A stretch of 64,000 nucleotides of DNA from Caballeronia glathei (GTDB lineage: Bacteria > Pseudomonadota > Gammaproteobacteria > Burkholderiales > Burkholderiaceae): the NCBI RefSeq assembly GCF_000698595.1, contig NZ_JFHC01000004.1, positions 62,001 through 126,000 on the forward strand. The letters run 5' to 3'. The position numbers and the translations under genes were made by a program. Below the pieces are notes generated by a model. It was not told where the DNA came from. It saw only the letters and a program-made list of their open reading frames with translations, and searched no databases. Of this stretch, positions 56,533 through 64,000 are shown piece by piece (the first letter of the stretch is position 1; each line of letters starts with the position of its first letter).

Positions 56533-56853
56533 ATGCCCGACGAACCCGCTCAATGGCACGTGTTCGAATATGAAGGCTTCGAGATCCACGTGCTGCCGCA
56601 ACTGAAGCCGATTCCGGAACATGCGCCGCCGCGCGCGAGCGACCAGTACGTGTATGTCGGACACGTCTGCCGTCACGGCGCGGATGCCGGCGCGCCGGGC
56701 GAAGCCGTGCACTTCCACGCCGACGGCGACGACGCATTCAGGACCGCCGCCGACGCCGTGCAGGATGCCCGGCATATCGGACGCAGCATCATCGACGGCA
56801 CGCATCCGGATCTTTCCGTGCTGCCGCTCGTTTCGCACCATCATCCCGAATGA
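56533..56853 (+). CDS. Small conserved-type protein of unknown function
   Basis: A 106-residue soluble acidic protein I do not recognise. It begins PDEPAQWHVFEYEGFEIHVLP and has a repeated His pattern (VGHVCRHGADAGAPGEAVHFHADGDD in parts, VSHHHPE at the end). AAGGAGG 6 nt upstream gives a strong start. The stop overlaps the VOC gene start (ATGA), so the two form a translational pair. Confidence 0.75.
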   Translation: MPDEPAQWHVFEYEGFEIHVLPQLKPIPEHAPPRASDQYVYVGHVCRHGADAGAPGEAVHFHADGDDAFRTAADAVQDARHIGRSIIDGTHPDLSVLPLVSHHHPE

Positions 56854-57215
56854 CGGACGGGCCGACACTCGAAGGCCTCTCGGCCGTCACGTTCTCGACG
56901 CACGACATGGCCCGCGCCGTGCGCTTCTATCGAGCGCTCGGCTTCCCGCTGCTGTACGGCGGCGAGAGCGAAGCGTTCACATCATTCGCGCTCGGCGGCT
57001 CGTACCTCAACCTCACCACGGAAACACACGGACCGATCGCGTGGTGGGGCCGCGTGGTGATCTACGTTTCGGACGTCGACGCGATGTACCGCAAGGCACT
57101 TGCGGCGGGCATCGCGCCATCGTCCGAGCCGCGCGATGCCCCCTGGAACGAACGCTACTTTCACGTCAGCGATCCGGACGGACACGAACTGAGCTTTGCC
57201 CGACCGCTTGCCTGA
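56850..57215 (+). CDS. VOC superfamily (glyoxalase-like) protein
   Basis: A 121-residue vicinal oxygen chelate protein made of two beta-alpha-beta-beta-beta units: GLSAVTFSTHDMARAVRFYRALGF, FALGGSYLNLTTE, VVIYVSDVDAMYRKALAAG and FHVSDPDGHELSFARPL. The last Glu (GHELSF) is the usual metal ligand. It is too general a fold to name a substrate. Coupled to the preceding small gene by ATGA overlap. Confidence 0.85.
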   Translation: MTDGPTLEGLSAVTFSTHDMARAVRFYRALGFPLLYGGESEAFTSFALGGSYLNLTTETHGPIAWWGRVVIYVSDVDAMYRKALAAGIAPSSEPRDAPWNERYFHVSDPDGHELSFARPLA

Positions 57216-57587
57216 ATGCACTCTCCTCGACCTCTTGAAGAAAGGCATCCGAAGCCTCGCGCGCATCGGCACGAGTTTCGCTTGGTTCTCGTTGCCGGCT
57301 TCTGTCTCGCAGCGAGTTCAATCATATGAACGTTGGCGTACAGACCCGTAACGCACCAGCGCCGATGCTTGGAACACGCGATGCAAAACGTGCCCTTGCA
57401 TCCGGGACGAATCCCGCTGCTACCGAAATTGCTGCTGTTGCTATTTCGCAAAGAATGTGCAGCAGGCGGATTCCAGGCGTAGAGTTAAAGTGCTTTCTCA
57501 GGATTTTGGTGCGGCACGGCAGGTGGTTCATGCATCGGATGCGGCGCTACGTCGCAGGTGCACGAACTGGTGTGATGGAGAGCAGAA
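57216..57587. other. Intergenic spacer without a recognised gene
   Basis: Three hundred and seventy-two bases, less GC-rich than the surroundings, between the VOC gene and an 83-residue ORF. One long frame (57326-57604) has no coding feel or ribosome site. It presumably holds the promoter of the next gene. Confidence 0.35.
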
Positions 57588-57839
57588 ATGAAAAGCACGA
57601 ATGAGCGGTCCCTTCGTTACCAGGTCGAAAAATGGCTGGCACCGGGTTCCGCAGCGCCGATCCATGTCACCGAGTTCAGTCGTACCCGCAGCGGTCGCAG
57701 GCGATATGTGTGCGTTTCGACTTCACAGGGAGCAGATTCCCGCGCGCTCTTTTTCTTCCGTCACGATGACGGCTTCTGGTGTGTATTTCCGCCCGCTCCC
57801 GACAGCGCGAGAATGCCCGGCCGGCGGCTTGCCGCATAG
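57588..57839 (+). CDS. Small basic protein of unknown function
   Basis: An 83-residue frame starting KSTNERSLRYQVEKWLAP and containing RTRSGRRRYVCV and ALFFFRHDDGFWCVFPP. Composition (aromatic clusters, charged N-terminus) looks like a real small protein of the kind conserved in Burkholderia, and GAGAGCAGAA lies before the ATG. Function unknown. The end is 43 bp from the convergent DnaJ-like gene. Confidence 0.6.
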   Translation: MKSTNERSLRYQVEKWLAPGSAAPIHVTEFSRTRSGRRRYVCVSTSQGADSRALFFFRHDDGFWCVFPPAPDSARMPGRRLAA

Positions 57840-57882
57840 CTTCCGGCGCGTCACTGCCACGTCATTTCGAGGTCGGCATCGA

Positions 57883-58482
57883 TCAAAAGCGCAGGCCGTT
57901 AAGGAACTGGAACCACAACGTGCCGAGATGATGAGGGGCCGCAGACGCTGATTCGTCGGGCTCCGGGCGCTTCGATCCTTCCTGCACCGTCTCTCCCTTG
58001 TCCTCATCCGCGTGCTTCGCCGCTTCCGCCTGACGTGACGCGTGCAGCGCGATCGCGCTGTCGGCGATGTGGCGTGCGGTAGGTTCATCGCACTGCTGTC
58101 CGAGCAGCACGCCGAAAACTACATCGCGGTTGTAGCCTTGGGTGGCAAAACGCATCGCGAGTGCGACCCGCTCCACATACAGCGTCTCTGCCGCGGCACG
58201 CGCGGCTCCCTCGCGCTCGGCCCGCTCCGCTTCTTCCTGCTTCCTGCGCGCTTCCCAGCGGCGCATCTCCTCGGCAAAGATGGAATCGTAGACATGCCGC
58301 TGCGCCGGGTCCGACAGGATGGCGTAGGCCTCCTTGATCTCAAGGAACGCGGCGCGTGCGGCCTCTTCCCGCCCGGCATTGCGGTCCGGGTGGCATCGCA
58401 TCGCAGCCTTGCGGTAGGCGCGCTTGATTTCTTCGTCGGTGGCGTGCTCGTGCACGCCGAGCGTTTCGTATAGCGTTGCCAT
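57883..58482 (-). CDS. DnaJ-domain protein
   Basis: A 199-residue J-domain protein. The J domain occupies residues 1-70: LYETLGVHEHATDEEIKRAYRKAA, the HPD motif in MRCHPDRNAG, and EAYAILSDPAQRHVYDS. A charged coiled-coil (RRWEARRKQEEAERAERE) follows, then a helical C-terminal part. There is no G/F, zinc or C-terminal DnaJ domain, so it is a type III J-protein that would stimulate DnaK for an unknown client. The start at 58482 begins directly with the J domain. Confidence 0.85.
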   Translation of the reverse strand: MATLYETLGVHEHATDEEIKRAYRKAAMRCHPDRNAGREEAARAAFLEIKEAYAILSDPAQRHVYDSIFAEEMRRWEARRKQEEAERAEREGAARAAAETLYVERVALAMRFATQGYNRDVVFGVLLGQQCDEPTARHIADSAIALHASRQAEAAKHADEDKGETVQEGSKRPEPDESASAAPHHLGTLWFQFLNGLRF

Positions 58483-58606
58483 CGTGCATTCAGTCCGTAT
58501 GGGCCAGTCGGTGTTGGCGTCGCGGTCCATCGTAACATGCGAAAAATGCGCTTCTGCGACACGGCCGCGCGATGACGTTTGCCGGCGCGGCGGCATGGCA
58601 TGACAC

Positions 58607-58927
58607 CTAGCGCCCCGTGATGCCGCGCACTCCTTCGCGCCCGAGCAGATCGAACACCACGCGCGCGGCGCGCAGATAGCGGCCGATGTGCACCCTGATG
58701 TTGACGACGGCGATCACGAACAGCACCGCGGTCACGACCAGATAGTCCCGCCCGCCGGGCAGCACCCCGAAGTGCGAATGCGCGAGCGCCACCGCAAGCC
58801 ACACCACCGCAGGCAGATGCAGCCCCCAGTGCCGTTGAGCGAAATGCCAGGCAAGCCGTCGCACGGCCTGCTGCGCGTCGCGGTCCAGACCGGCCAGTTC
58901 GGGGCGGCTGCCCGTTCGGAAATGCAT
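58607..58927 (-). CDS. 2TM domain membrane protein
   Basis: A 106-residue protein with two hydrophobic helices (HLPAVVWLAVALAH and YLVVTAVLFVIAVVNIRVH) separated by a short Gly-rich turn, and a basic amino end with AWHFAQRHWGLHL. This is the 2TM domain plan. Function unknown. It is 124 bp upstream of the DnaJ-domain gene, same strand. Confidence 0.75.
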   Translation of the reverse strand: MHFRTGSRPELAGLDRDAQQAVRRLAWHFAQRHWGLHLPAVVWLAVALAHSHFGVLPGGRDYLVVTAVLFVIAVVNIRVHIGRYLRAARVVFDLLGREGVRGITGR

Positions 58928-59077
58928 TGCGGCGTCCTCGTCGTCGTTGCGGCCAGCATAGCGGAACGTACGGCCGGTGTATTCAAGAAACCGTCACACT
59001 CCGGGCCGCCCTGATGTGGCAAAATCAGGCGATATGCCCGATCTGTTGGCATTTGCATTCGTTTACGGAAACAACAC

Positions 59078-59635
59078 ATGTCACTCTCGATTGCCGACAT
59101 CCGGCATCTTTTCGACCAGTTCGGCGCCCGTGCCTACAGCGGCGAGCCCGTCACGCAACTTCAACACGCGCTGCAGGCGGCGACGCTCGCACAGGACTCG
59201 GGCGCGCATCCGGAACTCGTGGCGGCGTCACTGCTGCACGACCTCGGGCATCTGCTGAACCAGCAGGGAGAGACGCCGACCGCGCGCGGCATCGATGATC
59301 TGCATCAGTACTACGCCCTTCCGTTCCTGCGGCCGCTGCTCACGGATGCCGTACTGGAGCCGATTCGCCTGCACGTCGACGCCAAGCGCTGCCTGTGCGC
59401 GATCGACCCGGACTACCACGCGACGCTGTCGCCGGATTCGGTGCGAAGCCTGCGGCTTCAGGGCGGCGTCTTCAGCGATGAGGCCGCGCAGGCGTTCCTC
59501 GCGAAGCCGCATGCCGAAGACGCGCTCGCATTGCGCCGATGGGACGACCAGGCGAAGGTCGCCGGGCGCGTCACTCCTTCGCTCGACCATTTTCTCGGCG
59601 TCGTGGCGAGCGTCGCAGTAGCGGGCGCCGCGTGA
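59078..59635 (+). CDS. PhnZ-type HD-domain oxygenase (phosphonate catabolism-like)
   Basis: A 185-residue HD-domain protein matching the phosphonate-degradation HD oxygenases. The PhnZ-type pair is present as Tyr20 and Glu23 (AYSGEPVTQLQHALQAA) with metal ligand His30, then His54-Asp55 and His58 (LLHDLGHLL), and a late Asp in RRWDDQAKV. PhnZ uses a mixed-valent di-iron centre to cleave 2-amino-1-hydroxyethylphosphonate, normally after PhnY hydroxylation. No phnY or other phn gene is in this window, so the substrate may differ. Its stop is 6 bp from the convergent AraC gene. Confidence 0.85.
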   Translation: MSLSIADIRHLFDQFGARAYSGEPVTQLQHALQAATLAQDSGAHPELVAASLLHDLGHLLNQQGETPTARGIDDLHQYYALPFLRPLLTDAVLEPIRLHVDAKRCLCAIDPDYHATLSPDSVRSLRLQGGVFSDEAAQAFLAKPHAEDALALRRWDDQAKVAGRVTPSLDHFLGVVASVAVAGAA

Positions 59636-59641
59636 AGCGCG

Positions 59642-60535
59642 CTACTCGATTGCGAGCGCCTTGTGCGCCTCGCCCTGGAATTCCGTCGGCGTGACGCCGG
59701 TCTGTTTGCGGAAGTAGCGGCTGAAGTACGCGATATCCGAGAAACCCAGCCCATGCGCGATCTGCTTGATCGACATGCCCGAATAGACCAGATCGCGCTG
59801 CGCCTCGCGCACGAGATGCTCGTTCACGATCGCAAGCGGCGAACTCGAAAGTTCCTCGCGACAGATCCGCCCGAGCTGCGCCACCGTCATGCCGAGCTTC
59901 TGCGCATAGAACTCGACCGGCTGATGCTCGCGAAAGTGAGCAGCCACGAGATTGCGAAATTGCCTGATCTGCAGCGCGCGGCGCTCGGTGCTCGCCACCG
60001 CGGGCGCGCTCGCGCGCTCGCTCAACCGCGCGACATGAACGAAAAGTGCAACGAGCAGCGACATGCCCGCTGCGATGTGCCCGCGGTCGCTCATGCGGAA
60101 TTCCTTTTCGAGCAGGCCGAATAGCGGCATCAGCGCGTTGTCCTCGACCGCCTGCGCCGTCAGGGGAATCACGGCCGCGCGCTGCAGCACGGGGATGAGC
60201 CCGGGCGATACGACGCTCGATATCGATTCGAGCGAACGCTGCGCCGCCGTGATGACGAGGCCGTCGACGTCCGGCGAAAAGACGAAGCCATGCACCGTCT
60301 GCGCGGGCAGCAGGACGATGCAGGGCGGCTCGATCTGCGTCTTCGTGTTCTCGATCACGACCTGCCCGCTGCCGCTGCAGATGTACAAAAACTGCAACAG
60401 CGCGTCGTGCCTGTGCGCGTCGATGTGCCAGTCGTTCGGACGGCTGCGCTCGGGAATCCACTCGAAGTTGAACGCGTCGTACCACGGCGGGCGCGCGGAT
60501 TCTCCATACAGGCTGTAGTTAGGGATTCTCCTCAT
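59642..60535 (-). CDS. AraC-family transcriptional regulator
   Basis: A 297-residue AraC/XylS regulator with an N-terminal cupin-like sensing domain (HIDAHRHDALLQFLYICSGSG, PPCIVLLPAQTVHGF) and two C-terminal HTHs (VEFYAQKLGMTVAQLGRICRE, MSIKQIAHGLGFSDIAYFSRYF, KQTGVTPTEFQ). It resembles PobR/HpaA-type aromatic catabolism regulators. ATG 60535 is chosen over 60598. Divergent from the SDR-flavoprotein-NIPSNAP-MFS operon with 137 bp between them, so it is the likely local activator. Confidence 0.9.
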   Translation of the reverse strand: MRRIPNYSLYGESARPPWYDAFNFEWIPERSRPNDWHIDAHRHDALLQFLYICSGSGQVVIENTKTQIEPPCIVLLPAQTVHGFVFSPDVDGLVITAAQRSLESISSVVSPGLIPVLQRAAVIPLTAQAVEDNALMPLFGLLEKEFRMSDRGHIAAGMSLLVALFVHVARLSERASAPAVASTERRALQIRQFRNLVAAHFREHQPVEFYAQKLGMTVAQLGRICREELSSSPLAIVNEHLVREAQRDLVYSGMSIKQIAHGLGFSDIAYFSRYFRKQTGVTPTEFQGEAHKALAIE

Positions 60536-60672
60536 GTCCTCTGCCCTCCTGCGTACAAATTGTCCTGTTGTCTGCGGTCTTTGTCCAATTTTTCGCATGA
60601 CCCCGTCGATATACTTTTTTCACATCGAAGGCCGCCAGAGACCTTCGCATCGACGCAGATCAGGAGACAGGC

Positions 60673-61503
60673 ATGACACACGACAGCACCCATCCTCAAT
60701 GGCTCGAACTCGAAACGCGCGTCTGCGTGGTGACGGGCGCGGCGGGCGGCATCGGCCGCGCGATCGCTGAAACGCTCGCTCTCGCGGGCGCGCGGCTCGC
60801 GCTTCTCGACCGCGACGAAGCAGGCTGCAACGCGCTTTCGCAGACGTTGCGCACACGCGGCGCCGAAGCGCTCGCGCTCGCTTGCGACATCGGCGATCCG
60901 GCGAGCGTCAATCACGCGCTCGCGAAAGTCGAGCACAGGTACGGCCCCGCCGACGTGCTCGTCAACAACGCGGGGCTTCTGCGCGCGGGCGGCATCGAGG
61001 ACATCGGCCTCGATGCCTGGAATGCGATGCTCGCCGTCAACCTCACCGGCTACATGCTCTGCGCGCAGGCGTTCGGCCGCGGCATGCTCGCGCGCGGCTC
61101 GGGCAGCATCGTGCACATCGCGTCGGTGGCGGCGCATCATCCGCAGACGTGGAGCGGCGCGTACAGCCCGAGCAAGGCCGCCATCGCGATGCTCTCGCGC
61201 CAGATCGCCGCCGAATGGGGCCCGCGCGGCGTGCGCAGCAATACCGTGTGCCCCGGCATGATCCGCACGCCGCTCTCGCAGGCGTTCTATGCGCAGGGCG
61301 ATGTCGAAGCGCGCCGCAGCGCGATGACGGCGAGCCGCCGCATCGGCCGCCCGGACGATATCGCGAATGTCGTCGCGTTCCTCGCGAGCGGGCGCGCCGG
61401 GTACGTGAACGGCGCGGAGCTTGCCGTCGACGGCGGCCTCGAATGCATGCTGATGGATCTCGTGCCGCGGCCCGGATTCGAAGCGCCCGTCAGACCTTCA
61501 TAA
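60673..61503 (+). CDS. Short-chain dehydrogenase/reductase
   Basis: A 276-residue classical SDR. NAD(P) motif TGAAGGIGRAIAE (about residues 20-32), NNAG (98-101 region, VLVNNAGLLRAGG), catalytic Ser in VHIASVAAHH and Tyr-x3-Lys in YSPSKAAI. The end NGAELAVDGGLECM is typical. AGGAGACAGGC precedes the ATG. It opens a catabolic operon with a flavoprotein dehydrogenase; oxidation of a secondary alcohol of a cyclic substrate is a fair guess. Confidence 0.9.
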   Translation: MTHDSTHPQWLELETRVCVVTGAAGGIGRAIAETLALAGARLALLDRDEAGCNALSQTLRTRGAEALALACDIGDPASVNHALAKVEHRYGPADVLVNNAGLLRAGGIEDIGLDAWNAMLAVNLTGYMLCAQAFGRGMLARGSGSIVHIASVAAHHPQTWSGAYSPSKAAIAMLSRQIAAEWGPRGVRSNTVCPGMIRTPLSQAFYAQGDVEARRSAMTASRRIGRPDDIANVVAFLASGRAGYVNGAELAVDGGLECMLMDLVPRPGFEAPVRPS

Positions 61504-61568
61504 AGCCGCTTCTCTGCGGCAGGCGCGGGCAACGCGCGCCCTCTTCATTCACCCAAAGGATATTGACC

Positions 61569-63317
61569 ATGACTACCGTAACGCGGTCGTCCGATCTCGC
61601 TTGCGACGTGCTCGTGATCGGCTCGGGCGCCGGCGGCCTTTCCACGGCCATCACAGCGAAGAAACAGGGGCTCGACGTGATCGTCGTCGAGAAGGAAGCG
61701 TGCTTCGGCGGCACCACCGCGTTTTCCGGCGGCGTGCTGTGGATTCCGGGCAACCGGCACGCGAAGGACGCGGGCATCGCCGATACGCGTGCCGCCGCGC
61801 GCACCTACATGCGCCACGAAACGGGCGCATTCTTCGACGAAGCCGCCGTCGATGCCTTTCTCGACGCCGGCCCGCGCATGATCGATTTCTTCGAGCGCGA
61901 GACAGAGGTCAAATTCCTGCCGACGCTCTACCCCGACTACCATCCGGACGCGCCCGGCGGCGTCGATGCGGGACGCTCCGTCGTCGCGGCGCCATTCGAC
62001 GCGAGCGCGCTCGGCGCGGACCTCGCGCGCCTGCGCCCGCCGCTCGCGACCATCACGTTCATCGGCATGATGTTCAATTCGTCGAGCGCGGACCTGAAGC
62101 ACTTCTTCAACGCGACGAAATCGCCCGCCTCCGCGTGGTATGTCGCAAAGCGGCTCGCGAGCCATCTGAAGGAACTCGCGCGCTACAGGCGCGGCGTGCA
62201 GGTGACGAGCGGCAACGCCCTCGCCGCGCGGCTCGCGAAGTCGGCGCTCGATCTCGGCATTCCGATCCGCACGAACACAGGCGCGAAGGAACTCATCGTG
62301 AAGCAGGGCCGCGTGTACGGCGCCGTGGTTCACGGCGACGAGGGCGAGCAGCGCATCACCGCGCGACGCGGCGTCGTGCTCGCGTGCGGCGGCTTTTCGC
62401 ACGACGTGGCACGCATCGCAGCGGCGTATCCGCACGTGAAGCGCGCCGGCGCGCATTGCTCGCCGGTCCCCGCGGGCAACACCGGCGACGGCGCGAGAAT
62501 GGCCGAGCGCGCCGGCGGCCGCGTGCCGATCCGCTATGCGCAGCCCGCCGCGTGGATGCCGGTATCGCGCGTGCCGCTCGGCGACGGCAGGTTCGGCGTG
62601 TTTCCGCATCTGCTCGACCGCTACAAGCCCGGCATCATCGGCGTGACGCGCAACGGCAGACGGTTCACCAACGAAGCGAATTCGTATCACGATGTCGGCG
62701 CCGCGATGATCGAAGCATGCAAGAGCGAGCGCGAGACGGCGATGTGGCTCGTGTGCGACCACGCGACGATCCGCAAGTACGGCCTCGGCTTCGCGAAGCC
62801 CGCGCCGCTGCCGCTCGGCCCGCACCTGAAGAGCGGCTATCTCGCGAAGGGGCGCACGCTCGCCGAGCTCGCGCGCAATGCGGGCATCGACGCCGCCGGG
62901 CTCGAACGGACGGTGCGCGAATACAACGCGGGCGCATCGCGCGGCGAAGACTGCGAGTTCGGCCGCGGCACCACGTCGTTCAATCGCTATCTCGGCGACG
63001 CGTCGCATGAGGCGAACCCCTGCGTCGCGCCGCTCGGCAACGGACCCTACTACGCGCTGAAGGTCGTGATGGGCGACCTCGGCACCTTCGACGGCATCGC
63101 GACGAACACCGTCGGCCAGGTGCTCGGGGGCGCCGACCCGATCCCGGGCCTCTACGCCGTCGGCAATGACCGCGCGAGCGTCATGGGCGGCAACTATCCG
63201 GGCGCGGGCATCACGCTCGGTCCGATCATGACCTTCGGCTATCTCACCGGCCTCCACATCGCCGGACAGGGCGAAGCGTGCGCCGGCGCAACCACGGCAA
63301 TCAGGAGCGCAGCATGA
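61569..63317 (+). CDS. FAD-dependent oxidoreductase (3-ketosteroid dehydrogenase/fumarate reductase-like)
   Basis: A 582-residue flavoprotein of the FAD_binding_2 family. The dinucleotide motif VLVIGSGAGGLSTAITAKKQGLDVIVVEKE (in parts) is at about 14-44, then FGGTTAFSGGVLWIPGN, VLACGGFSHD, and the C-terminal GLYAVGNDRASVMGGNYPGAGITLG. The family includes 3-ketosteroid 1(2)-dehydrogenases, which desaturate rings next to a ketone. Following an SDR, it would act on a ketone produced there; the substrate is unknown. ATG 61569 follows CCCAAAGGATATTGACC. The stop overlaps the next start (ATGA). Confidence 0.9.
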   Translation: MTTVTRSSDLACDVLVIGSGAGGLSTAITAKKQGLDVIVVEKEACFGGTTAFSGGVLWIPGNRHAKDAGIADTRAAARTYMRHETGAFFDEAAVDAFLDAGPRMIDFFERETEVKFLPTLYPDYHPDAPGGVDAGRSVVAAPFDASALGADLARLRPPLATITFIGMMFNSSSADLKHFFNATKSPASAWYVAKRLASHLKELARYRRGVQVTSGNALAARLAKSALDLGIPIRTNTGAKELIVKQGRVYGAVVHGDEGEQRITARRGVVLACGGFSHDVARIAAAYPHVKRAGAHCSPVPAGNTGDGARMAERAGGRVPIRYAQPAAWMPVSRVPLGDGRFGVFPHLLDRYKPGIIGVTRNGRRFTNEANSYHDVGAAMIEACKSERETAMWLVCDHATIRKYGLGFAKPAPLPLGPHLKSGYLAKGRTLAELARNAGIDAAGLERTVREYNAGASRGEDCEFGRGTTSFNRYLGDASHEANPCVAPLGNGPYYALKVVMGDLGTFDGIATNTVGQVLGGADPIPGLYAVGNDRASVMGGNYPGAGITLGPIMTFGYLTGLHIAGQGEACAGATTAIRSAA

Positions 63318-63655
63318 ACGCGTCGAAGCCTTTCATCGATCACCGCATCTACACGATCCGCCCGCGCGGCATGGCCGAATTCATCGACGTGTTCGACCGG
63401 CTCGCGATGCCGGTCCAGCTCAGGTATCTCGGCGCGCCCGTCGGGTTCTACATGAGCGATATCGGCGCGCTCAACCAGGTCGTGCATCTGTGGGGCTACG
63501 AGAGCATCGCGGACTACGACATGCGGCGCACCGCGCGCGACGCCGATCCCGAATGGCCCGCGTATCTGCAGGCGTCGGCGCATCTGATCGTCGCGCAGGA
63601 GAGCCGGATCATCCGCCGCGTCGCGTTCAGGAGCCTGTCCGCGGCCGTGCGCTAG
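63314..63655 (+). CDS. NIPSNAP family protein
   Basis: A 113-residue dimeric alpha-beta barrel protein of the NIPSNAP family: FIDHRIYTIRPRGMAEFIDVF, PVQLRYLGAPVGFYMSDIGALNQVVHLWGYES (in parts), YDMRRTARDADPEW. Members accompany catabolic oxidoreductases without a known reaction. Coupled to the flavoprotein by ATGA overlap. Confidence 0.85.
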   Translation: MNASKPFIDHRIYTIRPRGMAEFIDVFDRLAMPVQLRYLGAPVGFYMSDIGALNQVVHLWGYESIADYDMRRTARDADPEWPAYLQASAHLIVAQESRIIRRVAFRSLSAAVR

Positions 63656-63700
63656 ACACGGCCCGTCGCACACATACCCATACACATGGAGACAACCGGC

Positions 63701-63772
63701 ATGAAAGAGCACCGCATGGGCCTGACAGACGCATCCGCGCCGAGCGCAAACGCCAAAGGAGGCATGCAATGA
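63701..63772 (+). CDS. Possible 23-residue leader ORF coupled to the MFS gene
   Basis: ATG 63701 has GGAG 9 nt upstream and opens a 23-codon frame (KEHRMGLTDASAPSANAKGG, then MQ) whose TGA overlaps the MFS start as ATGA. The MFS ribosome site AAAGGAGG lies inside the frame. Such coupling can tie transporter translation to leader translation. The peptide has no known match, and it may be chance. Confidence 0.4.
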   Translation: MKEHRMGLTDASAPSANAKGGMQ

Positions 63773-64000
63773 GCCATTCGACCCGCACGATCGACGTCCA
63801 GCAGTACATCGACGATCAGCGCTTCTCGCCGTATCAGTGGACGATCCTGATCCTCTGTTTCCTCGTGGTCGCCGCCGACGGCTTCGATACCGCCGCGGTC
63901 GGCTTCATCGCGCCTTCGCTGATCGGCGACTGGGGGATCAGCCGCGCGGCGCTCGGACCGGTGATGAGCGCGGCGCTCGTCGGGCTCGGCGCCGGCGCGC
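63769..64000 (+). CDS. MFS transporter, aromatic acid:H+ symporter-like, partial
   Basis: The first 77 codons of a major facilitator: a hydrophilic start IDVQQYIDDQRFSPYQW, helix 1 ILILCFLVVAADGFDTAAVGFIAPSL with the DGFDT motif of the AAHS (PcaK/BenK) family, and helix 2 beginning LGPVMSAALVGLGAGA. The rest lies beyond base 64000. AAAGGAGG precedes the ATG. As the fourth gene of the operon it likely imports the aromatic or alicyclic acid degraded by the SDR and flavoprotein. Confidence 0.88.
   Translation, partial: MSHSTRTIDVQQYIDDQRFSPYQWTILILCFLVVAADGFDTAAVGFIAPSLIGDWGISRAALGPVMSAALVGLGAGA

Noticed and set aside
56117-56605. Possible gene in the spacer before the 106-residue protein
   Set aside because: Several frames are open but none has protein-like composition, a ribosome site or a known motif.

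Overview
The window is high-GC DNA of a betaproteobacterium, most likely a Burkholderiaceae member of the Paraburkholderia/Caballeronia kind. This rests on the Gram-negative porin, the red-type (form IC) RuBisCO operon with cbbX, the bacterial tetrahydromethanopterin (H4MPT)/methanofuran C1 genes, pqqBCDE, the class II-like PHA synthase and codon use. It is dense with accessory metabolism, as expected of a secondary chromosome or megaplasmid. No rRNA, tRNA, CRISPR array or recognisable transposase gene was seen.

Region 1 (1-14.7 kb). A porin fragment opens the window. A left-going catabolic operon follows, read from 8992 down: FMN-dependent luciferase-like monooxygenase, flavin reductase with a C-terminal regulatory domain, MFS transporter, aldehyde dehydrogenase, acyl-CoA ligase, GFA-family protein and ribB (flavin supply). 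A LysR gene separates it from a right-going operon: MaoC hydratase, class II-like PHA synthase, PHA depolymerase and a DUF445 protein. Nearly identical 31-bp sequences (29/31, inverted) lie 36-37 bp before the first gene of each operon, so one LysR probably controls both. I infer a route from an imported sulfonate or alkyl substrate through aldehyde, acid and acyl-CoA to (R)-3-hydroxyacyl-CoA and PHA.

Region 2 (14.7-24 kb). Left-going genes: an ion channel coupled to a SulP transporter, PPK2 polyphosphate kinase, a small RRM protein, and a tightly packed DUF3141-pta-ackA-fabI block.

Region 3 (24.3-33.2 kb). A Calvin cycle operon runs left: cbbL, cbbS, cbbX, fructose-bisphosphatase, phosphoribulokinase, transketolase, aldolase. 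A palindromic repeat of about 670 bp sits between cbbL and cbbS, genes that are normally adjacent.

Region 4 (33.4-48.7 kb). pqqA, a 24-codon gene, faces away from cbbL. It is separated from pqqBCDE by 11 kb holding a C1 island: DUF447, mfnB, mfnE-like, mfnF-like, mfnD-like ATP-grasp, a decayed HisA-like pseudogene, fhcBADC (formylmethanofuran dehydrogenase/formyltransferase) and a cytochrome b561. A second copy of the palindromic repeat sits just before pqqB. A LuxR-type response regulator ends the pqq operon.

Region 5 (48.7-55.4 kb). The partner histidine kinase overlaps the response regulator tail to tail. Next come a TonB-dependent receptor, a PQQ-associated beta-propeller protein, a DUF2380-like secreted protein, a membrane-anchored protein and a GYD protein. 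Related 15-bp palindromes lie upstream of the receptor (two) and of the beta-propeller gene (one). No quinoprotein dehydrogenase is in the window.

Region 6 (55.6-64 kb). Miscellaneous small genes (SRPBCC, VOC, DnaJ, 2TM), an orphan PhnZ-type HD oxygenase, and an AraC-regulated catabolic operon (SDR, flavoprotein, NIPSNAP, MFS) that runs off the end.
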